DNA from: Combretum micranthum
Taxonomy: Eukaryota; Streptophyta; Magnoliopsida; Myrtales; Combretaceae
Reading direction: 5' to 3'
Assembly: GCA_024138025.1 (NCBI GenBank)
Contig: JAMXBD010001039.1
Location: 450,035-514,034 of the forward strand
Length of the DNA: 64,000 nt
Below the pieces are notes generated by a model. That model ran no database searches. It was not told the DNA's origin and saw only the letters and a list, made by a program, of their open reading frames with translations. Each line of letters starts with the position of its first letter. The first letter of the stretch is position 1. Below, one piece after another: positions 45,790 through 57,093 of this stretch. The translations under genes were made by a program, and so were the position numbers.

Positions 45790-46860
45790 TTAAGTAGTAG
45801 CAATAGTGTATATGGCAATGATGATGGTTGAAGGAGATGTGGTGCCTAGGCAAGAATTTACATAGTTGCATATAGGGTTTAATAGAATCAGGAAGATGTG
45901 AGAAGGTTTCTAGAGAAATTGGAGGCGAGAGATAGGAGTAGTTATAGTGGATACAGCAATAGAAGACATTCCAGTATCAATTCTGATGGGAATAGTGAAA
46001 GGAGTAGGAGGCGAGGAGATAGAGATAATAAGCATAAGGGAATTGAGAGTATTAAATTAAAAATTCCACTTTTCGTTGGTATTAATAAACCAGAGGAATT
46101 TCTTGATTGTGTACCTACGATGGAGAATGTATTTGTTGCTATGAGTGGAATGAGTACATGAAGGTGAAGATGGCATCACTAGCGTTTTCTAATTATTGCT
46201 AGTTTATAATGGGATAAATTATAGATTGAGAGATGAAGGAATGATGAAGAAAAAGTATGTTCATGGGCTTTGATGAAAAGATTGATAAAACATAGATTTG
46301 TGAAAGATTATTATAAACAGGAGTTGCTAATAGGGTTACAATCCTTAAGGCAATGAAAAAGGAGTATAGAAGAATATGTGAAGGAGTTTAAAACTTTGAT
46401 GGCGAGGTGCAACATTAGAGAATCTTCATATGAATCCATAGCTAGGTTCATCAATGGGCTCAAGATGGATATCACCAGTGTGGTAGAGCTCCAATACTAT
46501 CAGACCTTGGAGGATGTAATTAAGTTAGCTAGCAGAGTTTAGAGGCATCAGTGTAGACGGTTTCAAAAGTCACATCATTATAATAAGTTTGATGAGGAGG
46601 ATAAGAAAGAGGATAGAAAAGAGAAGAGTAAGGGAAAATTGGTTGAAGACAAAGTACCTAATCTGACATAGCAGTGAAGAAGAAGAGATATAAGATGTTT
46701 CAAGTGTTTAGGACATGGCCACATCGCTTCTCAGTATCCTAATAAGAGGGTTGTGATTATGAAAGATAATAAAATTGAGAGCGAAGAAGAGGAACAAAAG
46801 AGTAGTGAGGGAGACAAGGACATGTCAAACCTTGCTTTGACTCTAGTACTTGGGTAGGAG
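45790..46860 (+). pseudogene. Gag of the deleted gypsy element
   Basis: SIKLKIPLFVGINKPEEFLD (about 46050-46110) is the capsid entry motif. SIEEYVKEFKTLMARCNI (about 46370-46410) and YQTLEDVIKLASRV (about 46500-46540) follow in other frames. A zinc knuckle at 46694-46735 reads CFKCLGHGHIASQY, with the last Cys changed to Tyr. Several stops break it. Confidence 0.8.
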
Positions 46861-46899
46861 AAAGTAATTCCAGATTAGAGAACTAATCTGTTTTATATT

Positions 46900-47340
46900 C
46901 AGAGTTTGGTGTAGGGAAAATCATGTTTGACTGTAAGTGATACTGGTAGTTGTGCCAATGTTAATTCTGCTAGATTAGTTTCTAAATTAGATTGCAGGTG
47001 GAGCAGCATCCAAAACCATATGCTCTTCACTGGCTTAACCATTAGGGGACTATTCATGTGCATAAATAGGTTCGTCCACCTTTTCCTATTGGTGATTATA
47101 CTGATGAATTCTTGTGTGATGTAGTACCTATGGATGCTACGCACTTAATTCGTGGAAGACCATGGCAGTATGATCTTAGAGCTACCTTTGATACGTACAA
47201 GAATGAATAGACTATTCAGCATCAGGACAACACATACAAGCTATTACCTATGAGTCCTGCAAAGGTACAACAAGCCAGGATGATGCATGCAAGGAAGATC
47301 AAAGGCTTGAAGAGTTTGTTTGCATAGACTAGTAGGATGA
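46900..47340 (+). pseudogene. Protease of the deleted gypsy element, DTG intact
   Basis: SCLTVSDTGSCANVNSARLV has a canonical DTG triad (46939-46947). DEFLCDVVPMDATHLIRGRP (about 47110-47165) in another frame is the C-terminal half with the (I/L)xGRPW motif. The following region (TYKLLPMSPAKVQQARMMHA) is linker, and pol proper is absent. Confidence 0.78.
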
Positions 47341-47571
47341 CCACTCTGAATCTAACTCTGGAAGTTTTGAGATTGAAGGATCAAGATTTGAGGACGAATC
47401 TTCTTAAACTTGAGGTAATGGTAGAAATCAGGTTGCTTAAAGCCATGGAAAGGGGAGACAAAACGCAAAAACATCAAGGAGCAAGATCAAGAGGCATTCA
47501 AGGCTGACACTGGCATTAAGCCACTGGCTTTCAAGGGCTATACCGTTGGCTTTGGTGGTTTAAGCCACCGA

Positions 47572-48091
47572 TGTTTTTTTTTTACTTGTTTAATTAAGGT
47601 CGCCAAGTTATATTTAGGTCGCTAGGACATATTTAAGCCGCCAACTTATGTTTAGACACTAGTTTTATATTATTTTCATGCCTTTAGGGTTTCCTTAGGG
47701 TTAGTATACATAGTCCTTTTGTTATTTGTTTTGGTAGATTTTAGATTTTGAGATTTTGAGAGCACCTTCGTGTGTGATAACCCTTTATGGTCTCTTGATT
47801 ATTAAGATTGATTTTTATTCTCTTTAATTCTTATTCTTATCAATTATTGAGTGATATAGAATTATGGTAAACTTTGTTATTAGGATCTTGTGGTCCTTTT
47901 AACACCGTAGTTGGTTTGTAGATCATGGATTCTATCGATTTATAATCTGATTCCAAAACGAATTTAATTTTATTATTCGTGGGACCTACCGAACGATAAT
48001 TTTATCCATATACTTTGACTTTTTTGTTTCTTTCATATTCCAAAAATCCCTAAAAACAAGAAAAATATCTAACCCCCTCAAGATCACGTCA
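47572..48091 (+). repeat. 3' LTR of the deleted gypsy element
   Basis: It starts TGTTTTTTTTTTACTTG and ends ATCACGTCA. Compared with the 5' LTR it has a short insertion after AAGGTCGCCAA (47593-47640) and roughly 10% divergence by eye, so the element is old. Confidence 0.82.
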
Positions 48092-48650
48092 TCTTGTAAG
48101 ACTATCTTGAAAAATTTGCACCATCAGGAAGTTGTATTTGGTACACCTACCCATTTCGTGAATGTACGGGTAGGTATAGAGCATTGGACAATCACTCCCA
48201 TTGTATTTCTCAAATTCTAGGACTTTGAATTTTTTAAGATACTCCCCTTCATCCTAGTCTTGTAGATTGAGAAAGCGCATTCTCTTAAAGTCAGTGTGGG
48301 GCTCAAAAAGTTTCAACTGCTCACTCATTTTCTTTGTTAGTTACTTTTCTAGCTCTTTTTCTTTCTCATTGCGGCCTTGTACTTTTAGGCCTATGACATT
48401 GGATTTTCGTTTTAGCAGTTCTATTTCTTTTTCCCGACTATGCATCTTAATAGGGCGTCCATTAGATTTAGCATTGGGGCCTTATTTAGATGGTTTTGAA
48501 CCAAAGTTTCTAATTTTTCCATGACTTTGTCAAGTGTTGGTTCTAAGGTAGCCATTCTCTATTTTATGGGCTCAGTGTTGTTCCCTGACATTTTAGACCT
48601 TAACCTAGTGATTATTGGACTATGAGCTCTAGCAACTTTCTTGGGCATAA
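48092..48650 (-). pseudogene. Tat/Ogre-like gag N-terminus
   Basis: On the minus strand MATLEPTLDKVMEKLETLVQ (about 48495-48555) begins a coiled-coil-like stretch. KFKVLEFEKYNGSDCPM (about 48170-48225) and an IFQDSLT motif (about 48095-48115) match the entry of gypsy Gag in the Tat/Ogre group. Frames shift several times. The rest of gag is cut off by the deleted gypsy element at 48091. Confidence 0.5.
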
Positions 48651-49533
48651 TCATGCAAAGACCTAAAGCATTTAGAACAAAATTTTTTAGTTAAGTGATC
48701 TTTGTCTTTGAGTTTTTAATAGTTTTATGATTTTTTATGGATATTGTAACTTTATAATATGTACAAAATATAAGATCAGACATCTTTCTTTTGGAAAGTT
48801 AGAACCAAAATGTTAGTAATTGGTCCTTACATAGCAAAAGTTGACCCTAAAGGGTCTTTTATTATAGACTCAATTACTAACTTAGACAAACTTGACAAAC
48901 TAAACATTTTCCTTTTCAATATTTTTGTACAAAAAAGTGTCTCCAAGGGAAAATTAGACAAACCCAAATTGAACTAGACTAAAAAAGGACTCTAAACCTA
49001 AACTAGACTGGGTTTAAAAACGATTGGTTTCTGATAGGTTTCACTCTAACTTCCTTTGCTTCAAAGGAAAGGATAGATCTTGGTCTTCCTCATCATCTTT
49101 TATTCCACTTGGCCCTACCTTGTTCTTTGGAGAATGCCTCATAAGCAGGTCTATCATTTTATATAGAGAGGGAAGAAAGCTTTTCATTAGGTGTGGATGC
49201 ACCTGCCATTATCACCATCATCCTCATCATCTCTTTTACTAAGTTGTTTTCTTCAATTGCTTAAGATATATTTCTTCAGGAGTGGGTTCATATCCTAGCC
49301 TAAAAGTACCTATTTGTTTAGCCAACCTCAGGATTTCATAGGAAGAAGCCCTATTCTCATGTTCATATTCCTTTGCTCTCCTCCAAAGCCACATTTCCTC
49401 ATCCTCAAACTGCTTTACTTCAGCCTTAGCCATCCATTTCTTCAGCTTCATTGGTTTTCTTCAACCCTAATTATTTCATCAGCCCCACCCATCGTTTCTT
49501 CTTCTTCTGGTAGGTGCCTCAACCAATGGGTGT
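48651..49533 (-). pseudogene. Upstream coding remnant of the Tat/Ogre-like element (ORF1-like), part 1
   Basis: The minus frame 49451-49239 (MKLKKWMAKAEVKQFEDEEM, ending EEIYLKQLKKTT) has a charged, helical composition. It lies between the leader at 55 kb and the gag at 48.6 kb once the solo LTR is removed. Ogre-group elements carry an extra ORF there, and this position is the only basis for the call. No known domain is recognised. Confidence 0.3.
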
Positions 49534-52500
49534 TGTAAACCCCTGAAATTTTTGGAACTCTTAGAAAATAATTCTAAAGCTAAAAACCAAAATCGAAGTC
49601 CTAAAACCGACCTAAGTTAAAACCAAACTCTAAAAATTCTAAATAAGATCAAATACAAAATTTCTTAACCTTAAGGAAATAAGAGTCTTCAAAAACAAAA
49701 TGGAAAAAAAAAATCGTTTGACTCAAAATCCGTATGCTAAACAATTCACCTATCTAACCTCTATCACAAAAATCGAGATAATACATTGAAGTAATATTCA
49801 ATGATAAAATTTCAAAACCTTAAACCCTTTGGTGAATATTAGAATAAAAAATTTAATTAATACTAAAAGTCAACCTAAGTCAACACATAACCCTAGACAT
49901 GATTCAAACAATCCTAAGAACCATTAAATATTAAATGAATCATAAAAGTAAAATAAACTTAAATTTTTGAACAAAAAATATTAGTATGACATAAACCCCT
50001 AAGATTTAAAATTTTACAAGTAAATCTTAGAAGCCGAAAGTCAAACCGAAACCCTAAAGTTAACCTAGAGTAATAACAAAACTTAATGCACCTAAGTCCG
50101 ACTACCCCACATGCAAAACTCTAAAATAGTAAAAATGAGATAACCTTATACCTTAGTTTGAAATAATGAGTTACAACATAAAAATCATATTCATAAAAAA
50201 TTTGGTCGTTTTTTACTTGAACGAGATTAGTTTTCAAAACTAGGGTCCCAACACGCAAAACAATAAAAATATTCTAGAATTTAATATAGATTCGTAATTT
50301 TGTAAAGATTCATAAAATATCATTTTCATAGTTTTTTGGTATCTAAAAATATCATATCTAGTATTTTTATGCATATTTTCCTTTCTATTGGTGTTTATTT
50401 ATCTTGTTTACTATTCATTGCACTATTTCTATAATTCATTATATTCATCTACCTTTACTTTTTATTATAACCTATCTCTTATAACCTACACACCTATTTT
50501 TTACATTTACATTACTAATACTACTTTTTACTAAACTTCATTTATACTTTACTTACTTTTCTTTACAAAAATTAATTTTTAGTCACAATTCCTCCCTTTC
50601 TCCCCTCCTTTGTCATCTACCCCTCTCTTTCACTTCTATCTATTTCATTTTCTTTTTCAATTAATTTTAATTACATAAATTTCTACTCCAAAACTTTATA
50701 AATACCCTCTCCCTCCTTCACTTCTTACATACTTTTCTTTCACCATACAAAACTCTACCAAAATCATTTCTAAACTTCTCTCTCTAAAATTTCCTCTTAT
50801 ACTGTCCTTTCTAAATTTCTCTTCCAACTTTCATTATTTCATCCATCTTAGGTAAATCACTAAACCACCTTCATAAGTTCATGTTAACATAACATGAACG
50901 TCATGTGTGTTTTATTTCCATAATAAAGCCCCATGAGCTTTATGCTTGGGAATGAAAATATAGAAACAGCAAGTTGTTCATGCCATTGTTCAATCTATGT
51001 TATGCTCATGTTATGTTATGTTCTTGCTTCTAACAAAACTTCCTATACGTAGTATGTATAGTATACATAAATATATTTCTAAACCCTAAAAGCTCACTAA
51101 TCTAACATTTTATTTATGCTTTTATTTCTTGCACGTTTTTTATTTCATGCAAATTATTAAGACTAGTCATTCAAGTTATAAACTTGTCCTCATCAAGTCA
51201 AAAAAATTTTCTTCTTTCTTTTTGGACTTGTCTATAATCTAAGTCCGAAGAGCCTTGACATAAATTTAAGACTCCTATGCTTTTTCTTATTTGTTATCTT
51301 GTTTTTCTTAAGGGACTTGCCCATATCTAAGTCCGAGAAGACTTGAATAAAAATCTAAAACTTCCAAAACTTTTTTCTTTTTTCTTTTCCTTAAGCTTTC
51401 TTATGCAGTTTCTTTGAAGCTTTAATGCAAGCTAAGACTTCTCAATACTTGACTTTACATATATACTTATCTAATTTTCTATATCTCTTATATTTTATAT
51501 GACTTATTTATTTTTATCATAGAACATAGTCATAAGTTCATATTCATGCATGATTATGATGTTGTTGTCTTAATGGAATTTTTCAAAGAAATAAAAGGAG
51601 TTCTTTTCTTTTATAAAAATAAGACTAAACTCTCTATAAAAAATAATTTTTAATACTTAGGAAAAAATTCCATTAAAACTTATGATTATGATTCAACAAC
51701 CACCTTTTCAAAAATTTAAATAGGTTTATAATAAATTTTTAATGTTGCTTTTATGCAATTTTTCTTCAAGACTTAATTTTATGGTTCCATTACTCTCTTT
51801 TCAAATACTAAAATAAAATTATTTTATATCTTAATGTTGATAATTCTTTGTCATGAAAACTTTTCTTAAAAACTTATTTATAAGATTTATACCAATACTT
51901 TGATAAACACTAAGAACCAAACAATTTTTCTAAGTTAAGTTTAAGATTAACTTACTAGTTAAAAATCCAGTTAGAAATAAAATCGGTATACAACTTAAAG
52001 TACTAAGTTTTAGAAGTAAATTCATCTTCTTTTTATGAAATTAAGGAAATATAGATAATAGTTATAATAATTAGACACTCATTTGTAACAACTCAAAATT
52101 TTAGTTTTCTACTAACAACTCCTTAAATACCAAAATGTTGGGAAACTAATGATAAAGAAAGAGTTATTATGAGAATAAAAAGTTAGAATAAGCCATTCAT
52201 TTAATCTCCCTCATGCTAAAAACTTAAAACATTTTAGAAGTAATAAGATTTAGAATGATTTTTCTTCATAACCACATAAAACTTCATGTTCTGAAAAATA
52301 ATTAGTTAAAAGAAGTTTGGTATGAAAATAAAATATTCATGAACTCTAACATAAATATAGAATCATAATTTTCTTTAATTAAGTTTCATATTTACAAAAT
52401 CTAAGAATTAAAACTCTGTTTAAGGATCAAAACTTAAGAAAATATACCTAGAGTTTCATGCCACCAATGAACAAAACCATGACTTGTAAAATAAATTATT

Positions 52501-54277
52501 AAATAGAATTCTTTTTAAATTTGAGACCTTTAAGATTTTAAAATAAATATTGAATCAAGATTTTCTTTTTGATCGAGTTACATGTTTACAAACTAGCAAA
52601 TTTAATCACAAGTCAAAGAATGACTTTTCACTAAACTCTATCTTTCACAAAGTTTGTTTACAAATTTTATTTTTGAGACAATATCACTATACATACATAT
52701 AATATGAGCCTTTGTATATATTAAAAGGGTTTTTCAACTATATAAATATTTATGTATTTGCTATGAAATTTTTTTTTATGAAATAGAATTTAGAAAAATT
52801 ACAAATTGAGGCTGGAATTTTTGTGTTAGAATTGTACCAACCCATTTTCGAACATAAATGACTTCGAATGTTGAAAATAACCTTAGAAATAGATATATCT
52901 TTTCAAATAGATAGAAAATGACATCTTATACGAAAAATTCCGAATTAAAATGAGAAAATTATAGCCGCTTTAAGTTGGAATTTCACATAATCTGATTTTT
53001 GACAAAAAACATGAGATAGAATTAGGAAGTTGAGTAGAACTTCTATAAAATACTCATTCCAGGTATTTCTTTTGTCTAGATGATGAGGAATACGAGACTC
53101 CTCTTCTTGAGGATTATACAACTAAGAAGATTGCGATATACGAGTGATTTTCCCTTCTAAATTCATTACCTTTCTTGTGTTTGTAAAGTAGTTGCACTAG
53201 AATGCTAAGAAAGATAAAAAAATGGATATGTATTGGGGATTATCAAGGGTTGAGTATGTGATCTTTTGTTTGTGTGATTAAGTGACTAAGTATATCGCAA
53301 CACTAGAATATTTATTTGACTCTGTTTATTCATTTGTATGCTTGATTGTTGTGTGTATTTAAATCGATTGATCACCCTCAATAAATCATAATTCAAAATG
53401 GCGTTAACAAGAAAATGGTCATGCATAGTATCCTTTGAGTTACATTTTCAAAAGGCTACTACTCTTACACATAGAGTTGGATGGGCTACGAGCGTGCTGG
53501 GACATGGGCCCTGCTCCTTCCTAGAGATTCTATATCGCTTAGGGAATGCGGCTTTAGGTTCAGAACCGTGCCAACCGAAAGCTATGGGTAGATGACTGAA
53601 GACTAGTAGTAGAAGATCAAGAAGACCTTCATCAACAATTCCCTAACCATTGATATGAAGGGCATAAATCCATTATATGTATAGGTTTCGGATAACTATA
53701 CATATGTGTATTCTTCATGTGATTGATGCATAAGCATAGCATATACTTGACATAACTAACTTGTTTGTCTTTGAGTGTCGCTCTGAATGATGAGAAAATA
53801 TCTCACTAAGCTCGTTGTAAGTATATACTCCCATAGTTTTTGTTGAAACATGTATGCTTGAGACTTCATTCGAGGACGGTACATTAAGAAAATCATTGGT
53901 GGATGTTTGAACCCATAAGGAAGGAGTGGAAAAATAGATGGATTTTTCTTTCTTGTAATTCCTTTATGAGCAAAATGTGATATGTTAATATTTTTTAGAT
54001 TACTAGGATATGTATTTATGTAGACTTAAAGACATTAGTGGGGGTATGCCCCTAAGAATTGTAATTGACCTTGTTTATGTTTCATGTTAAGTATTTCTAT
54101 TGCATTGTTACTTAGTTATTATCAAAGTAAATGGCACTACTTTGATGCGTTCACTCTAATGTGTTGTACATATTGTGCATGATATGGAAGCCTTTGCATG
54201 ACTAAGGAAGTCGTTCATAGACTTTAATATTATGTACATCGGAATACCACGTTTAAGGTATCTCTCAAGGCTTGATA
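49534..54277 (+). repeat. Solo LTR, 4.7 kb, Tekay-like
   Basis: It starts TGTAAACCCC and ends GGCTTGATA, flanked by exact GGTGT at 49529-49533 and 54278-54282. It aligns along most of its length with 56374-60369 and with the reverse of 42271-45158. A TATA box (CTTTATAAATAC, 50695-50706) is followed by pyrimidine-rich leader DNA. No coding region adjoins it, as expected for a solo LTR left by recombination. A second LTR-start-like block ATAAACCCCTAAGATT lies at about 49991, so its first ~450 bp may be a tandem duplication. Confidence 0.78.
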
Positions 54278-54282
54278 GGTGT

Positions 54283-55032
54283 TATGTGGTAAGGCTCATC
54301 CTACAGTCTCAATTTTTCTTTGATTAGTGGATGCTAGTACCCCTTCCAAGTAGGTACTGAGGAATTAACTCTAGCATATTAATACCAGTTTTCTTCTTTG
54401 GACTCATCATAAAAAATTTCCAACTCAAATCGGGAATTGAGTAAGTTAGACACCTGATTTACTTCTTTAGCAGGATGCTCATTGCTTAGATTTGCCATGA
54501 CTAATTATAAAAAAGAAAACAAAAATTACAACCTTTTTAAGACCTATTTACAAACTATATTCATATATTACAACAAATAAATGGATTGATTATTAATAAC
54601 TTTTTTAATCGGTTCGATCACAAGATGTTTGATTTTTCATGCAAAATGGTACATGTATAGCAGATAAATAAATTGCAAGGATATAAGGTTAGGTTATAAG
54701 CGTACTCGTTCCATAGGCTCGTCATTCCTAATTGAAACAGGTTATAGGTTATATTGAAATAGGGCTAGAGAAGCCTAATCATCATCGGCCAGTGGTAAAA
54801 CCATATGAGCCCATAAGCTACACAATGAACGTCCTTCTTAGTTTCTAATGGGTTCAGGTCTTGCTCGTCTAAATAGATAAATAAATAAAAGTTCAATTCA
54901 TAAACCCCTCATAACAAAAATCCTTAAACTAATTGCCTCTGCTATTTCTTGCAAAACAAGCTAAACACTAAGAGGCAATTAAGTTAGAAAATTTTCAAAA
55001 TTTCTTAAGCCTATTAAGCCTAGACGAGCCCA
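54283..55032 (-). pseudogene. Start of the Tat/Ogre-like upstream ORF and its leader
   Basis: The minus ATG at about 54499 opens MANLSNEHPAKEVNQVSNLL and NSRFELEIFYDESKEENWY before a stop. No family is recognised. It follows the leader at 55.03-55.06 kb and is cut by the solo LTR at 54277. The part 54500-55032 is untranslated-looking leader. Confidence 0.4.
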
Positions 55033-56368
55033 TTGTCTTCCCCAATGGAGTCACCAAGTTATCGAGCCTAAATTTAGCTCCTAATCTCCTAAAGGTTTCG
55101 AACCATATCAAATTTGGCCTGTTTGATATGAAACACTCAACTAGGAACCAGTAGTTTTTTTTTTTTTTTTGGTATAAAACCCGTGTTTTAAAAATTAGTT
55201 TGATTTGGAGCTGTCACTGGCTAAGAAAAGAAAAAAAGGTAAACTAAAAACCAAATGGGTAGTTTGGTTTCTGGTTTAGCCACTAATTTGTGTGAAAAAC
55301 CAAAGATTATTGAGTCTAGGGGTTGCTACTTTAAAACCTAAACGGATATTTAAGCTTTTGAGATCTTGAATATATGGGCCAATAATTCAGAGGAAAAAGC
55401 TTTGATTTAGATTTTTCAAACTTTTTTTAAAATTTTTAGTCTTTTTAGAAAAAGGGTTTATATATATACAAAGCATCTTTTTTTTTTAAACTTAAGTGTT
55501 TTTTTATTATTGTATCTGCTCGTTACATCCCTATGTATCCCCTCACTGGAATCAAGTCCCCATGGTTCATTTTGACTTTTATAAAACTTTTAGTGCATTT
55601 GTCTTTTCAAGTTTGAGAAAACTGCCAAGTGTAAGTGTTTAGTCATTTTGATTTTTATTCTTAAAAAAAGGAGAGCTAAAAGATCTAATTTTTTATTTCA
55701 TTGTTTTTGAAAACTTCTAGAAAGATACTATGTTTTAAAAAACCCCATTATTTTGTTTTTGATATTTTAGAAAATAGCAAAGTGATAGTTTATTTCTAAG
55801 CTGGCAAAAAGATTTTTTAAATAATATATATTCTATATATATGAAAGAGGCAAAAAGAGAAAAAAAAAAACGATTTTTGTATATTTTATTAATTTTCTTT
55901 TTTTTTTGTTCTTTTGAAAAAGGAGAGAAAAGCCAACATACATGTATAAAGGACCTAAAAGGCTAAGCAAACTTTAGATTATTCATTATCTATTTTATAC
56001 CCAACCCATATGACATCTTATCGACAAGTGTAAAAGGAAAAAAAACATATTGAACAAAACTTGAAAATTTTTTTCTTTTATTTTTTTAGGTTTTATAATT
56101 TTTGGCTTTACAAATTTTAGATGGACTATAGCTTTTATTACTAAAGACAATGCAAAAGCAGACTACTATTTTCAAATTTTATTTTAATCTATATTTGATT
56201 CGATTTTCTTTATTATATTTTTGTATTTTTTTATGCTCAAAATCATCCTAATATTATATAAACATGATGGAATTGATATTTCAATGATAATAGTATCCAA
56301 ATAATCTAATTTATCAAAATTTTATATTCTAATAATTTTATTTATAGATCTTAACGGATTTAACTAAC
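55033..56368 (-). repeat. Tat/Ogre-like LTR and primer-site region, partial
   Basis: The minus strand near 55060 reads ACTTGGTGACTCCATTGGGG, closely like the leader GGCGACTC...TGGGGA that follows the LTR in Tat/Ogre elements. The DNA to its right has LTR-like character: GAGCTGTCACTGGCTAAGAA at 55210-55229, T- and A-rich tracts, no coding. The outer end was not found, and the solo LTR at 56374 probably lies within it. Confidence 0.4.
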
Positions 56369-57082
56369 CTAGTTGTAAACCCCTAGATTTTATGCTAAGT
56401 CTTAAGTTCAAACCTTAGAACCGAAAACCCTGAAGTTAACAAAACCTATCTTAAACCCTAGAATTTAGATCCAGAAATCCCGCCCTTTTAAACCCTAAAT
56501 AACGAAATTGAGATTATTATGGATAATAATTCATAATAATATAGGAAAGTTTAAAAATATCATATTCGCTAATTTTTAGTATGCTTCGGATCCAAATAGA
56601 ACCAATTTTCGAAAATCGTGCTTTAGTACATCGAATGGTAAAAATATTCTAATGACACCATTAAATTCGTAATAATACAAGAAGTTCAAAAATATTAGTT
56701 TTATAATTTTCGATAGCTAAAAATATCATATATCATATTTATATGCGTATTTTCCTTACTACCAGTAAATTATTAGTCTTGTTCACTAACCATTGTCCTA
56801 TTCTACTATTCATTACTATTCATCTATCTCTTCTCTTTCTCACTACCTATTCTTACTACCTATACATCAATTTTCTTATTTGTTACCTTCTCCATATATC
56901 TTTAATCACATCACATCTTACACATTACTTACTTTTCTTTACAAAATACAAATGAAATATTTTTCTCTCCCCTTTTCTACCCAAAATCGATGTCCGCCCT
57001 TCCTCGCCCTCGCTCCCATCTTCATCTCTCTATTTTTCTTTTTTATTTTATTTAATTACACTCAATTTCCCTCAATCTTCAA

Positions 57083-57093
57083 TTATAAATACT
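57083..57093 (+). promoter_or_regulatory. Putative TATA box of the solo LTR
   Basis: ATTATAAATAC lies about 700 bp into the LTR. The sister LTR has CTTTATAAATACC at the equivalent spot (50695-50707), and both precede CCTCTCCCTCC. Confidence 0.65.

Larger units (their letters stand above)
45159..48091 (+). mobile_element. Internally deleted gypsy element (gag-protease only)
   Basis: Two ~500-bp direct LTRs, a PBS and gag-protease coding remnants are present, but no RT, RNase H or integrase. The sequence jumps from the protease C-terminus to a GAGGACGAATCTTCTT motif (47390-47404), which in related gypsy elements marks the end of pol, and then the 3' LTR. It is a non-autonomous derivative about 2.9 kb long. 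Confidence 0.82.

Noticed and set aside
48811..49533. TGTTAGTAATTGG at 48811 as an LTR boundary with a nearby PBS
   Set aside because: The adjacent TTTGGTTCTAAC does not match a known primer site well, and no partner LTR was found. The stretch fits better as coding remnant of the Tat/Ogre-like element.
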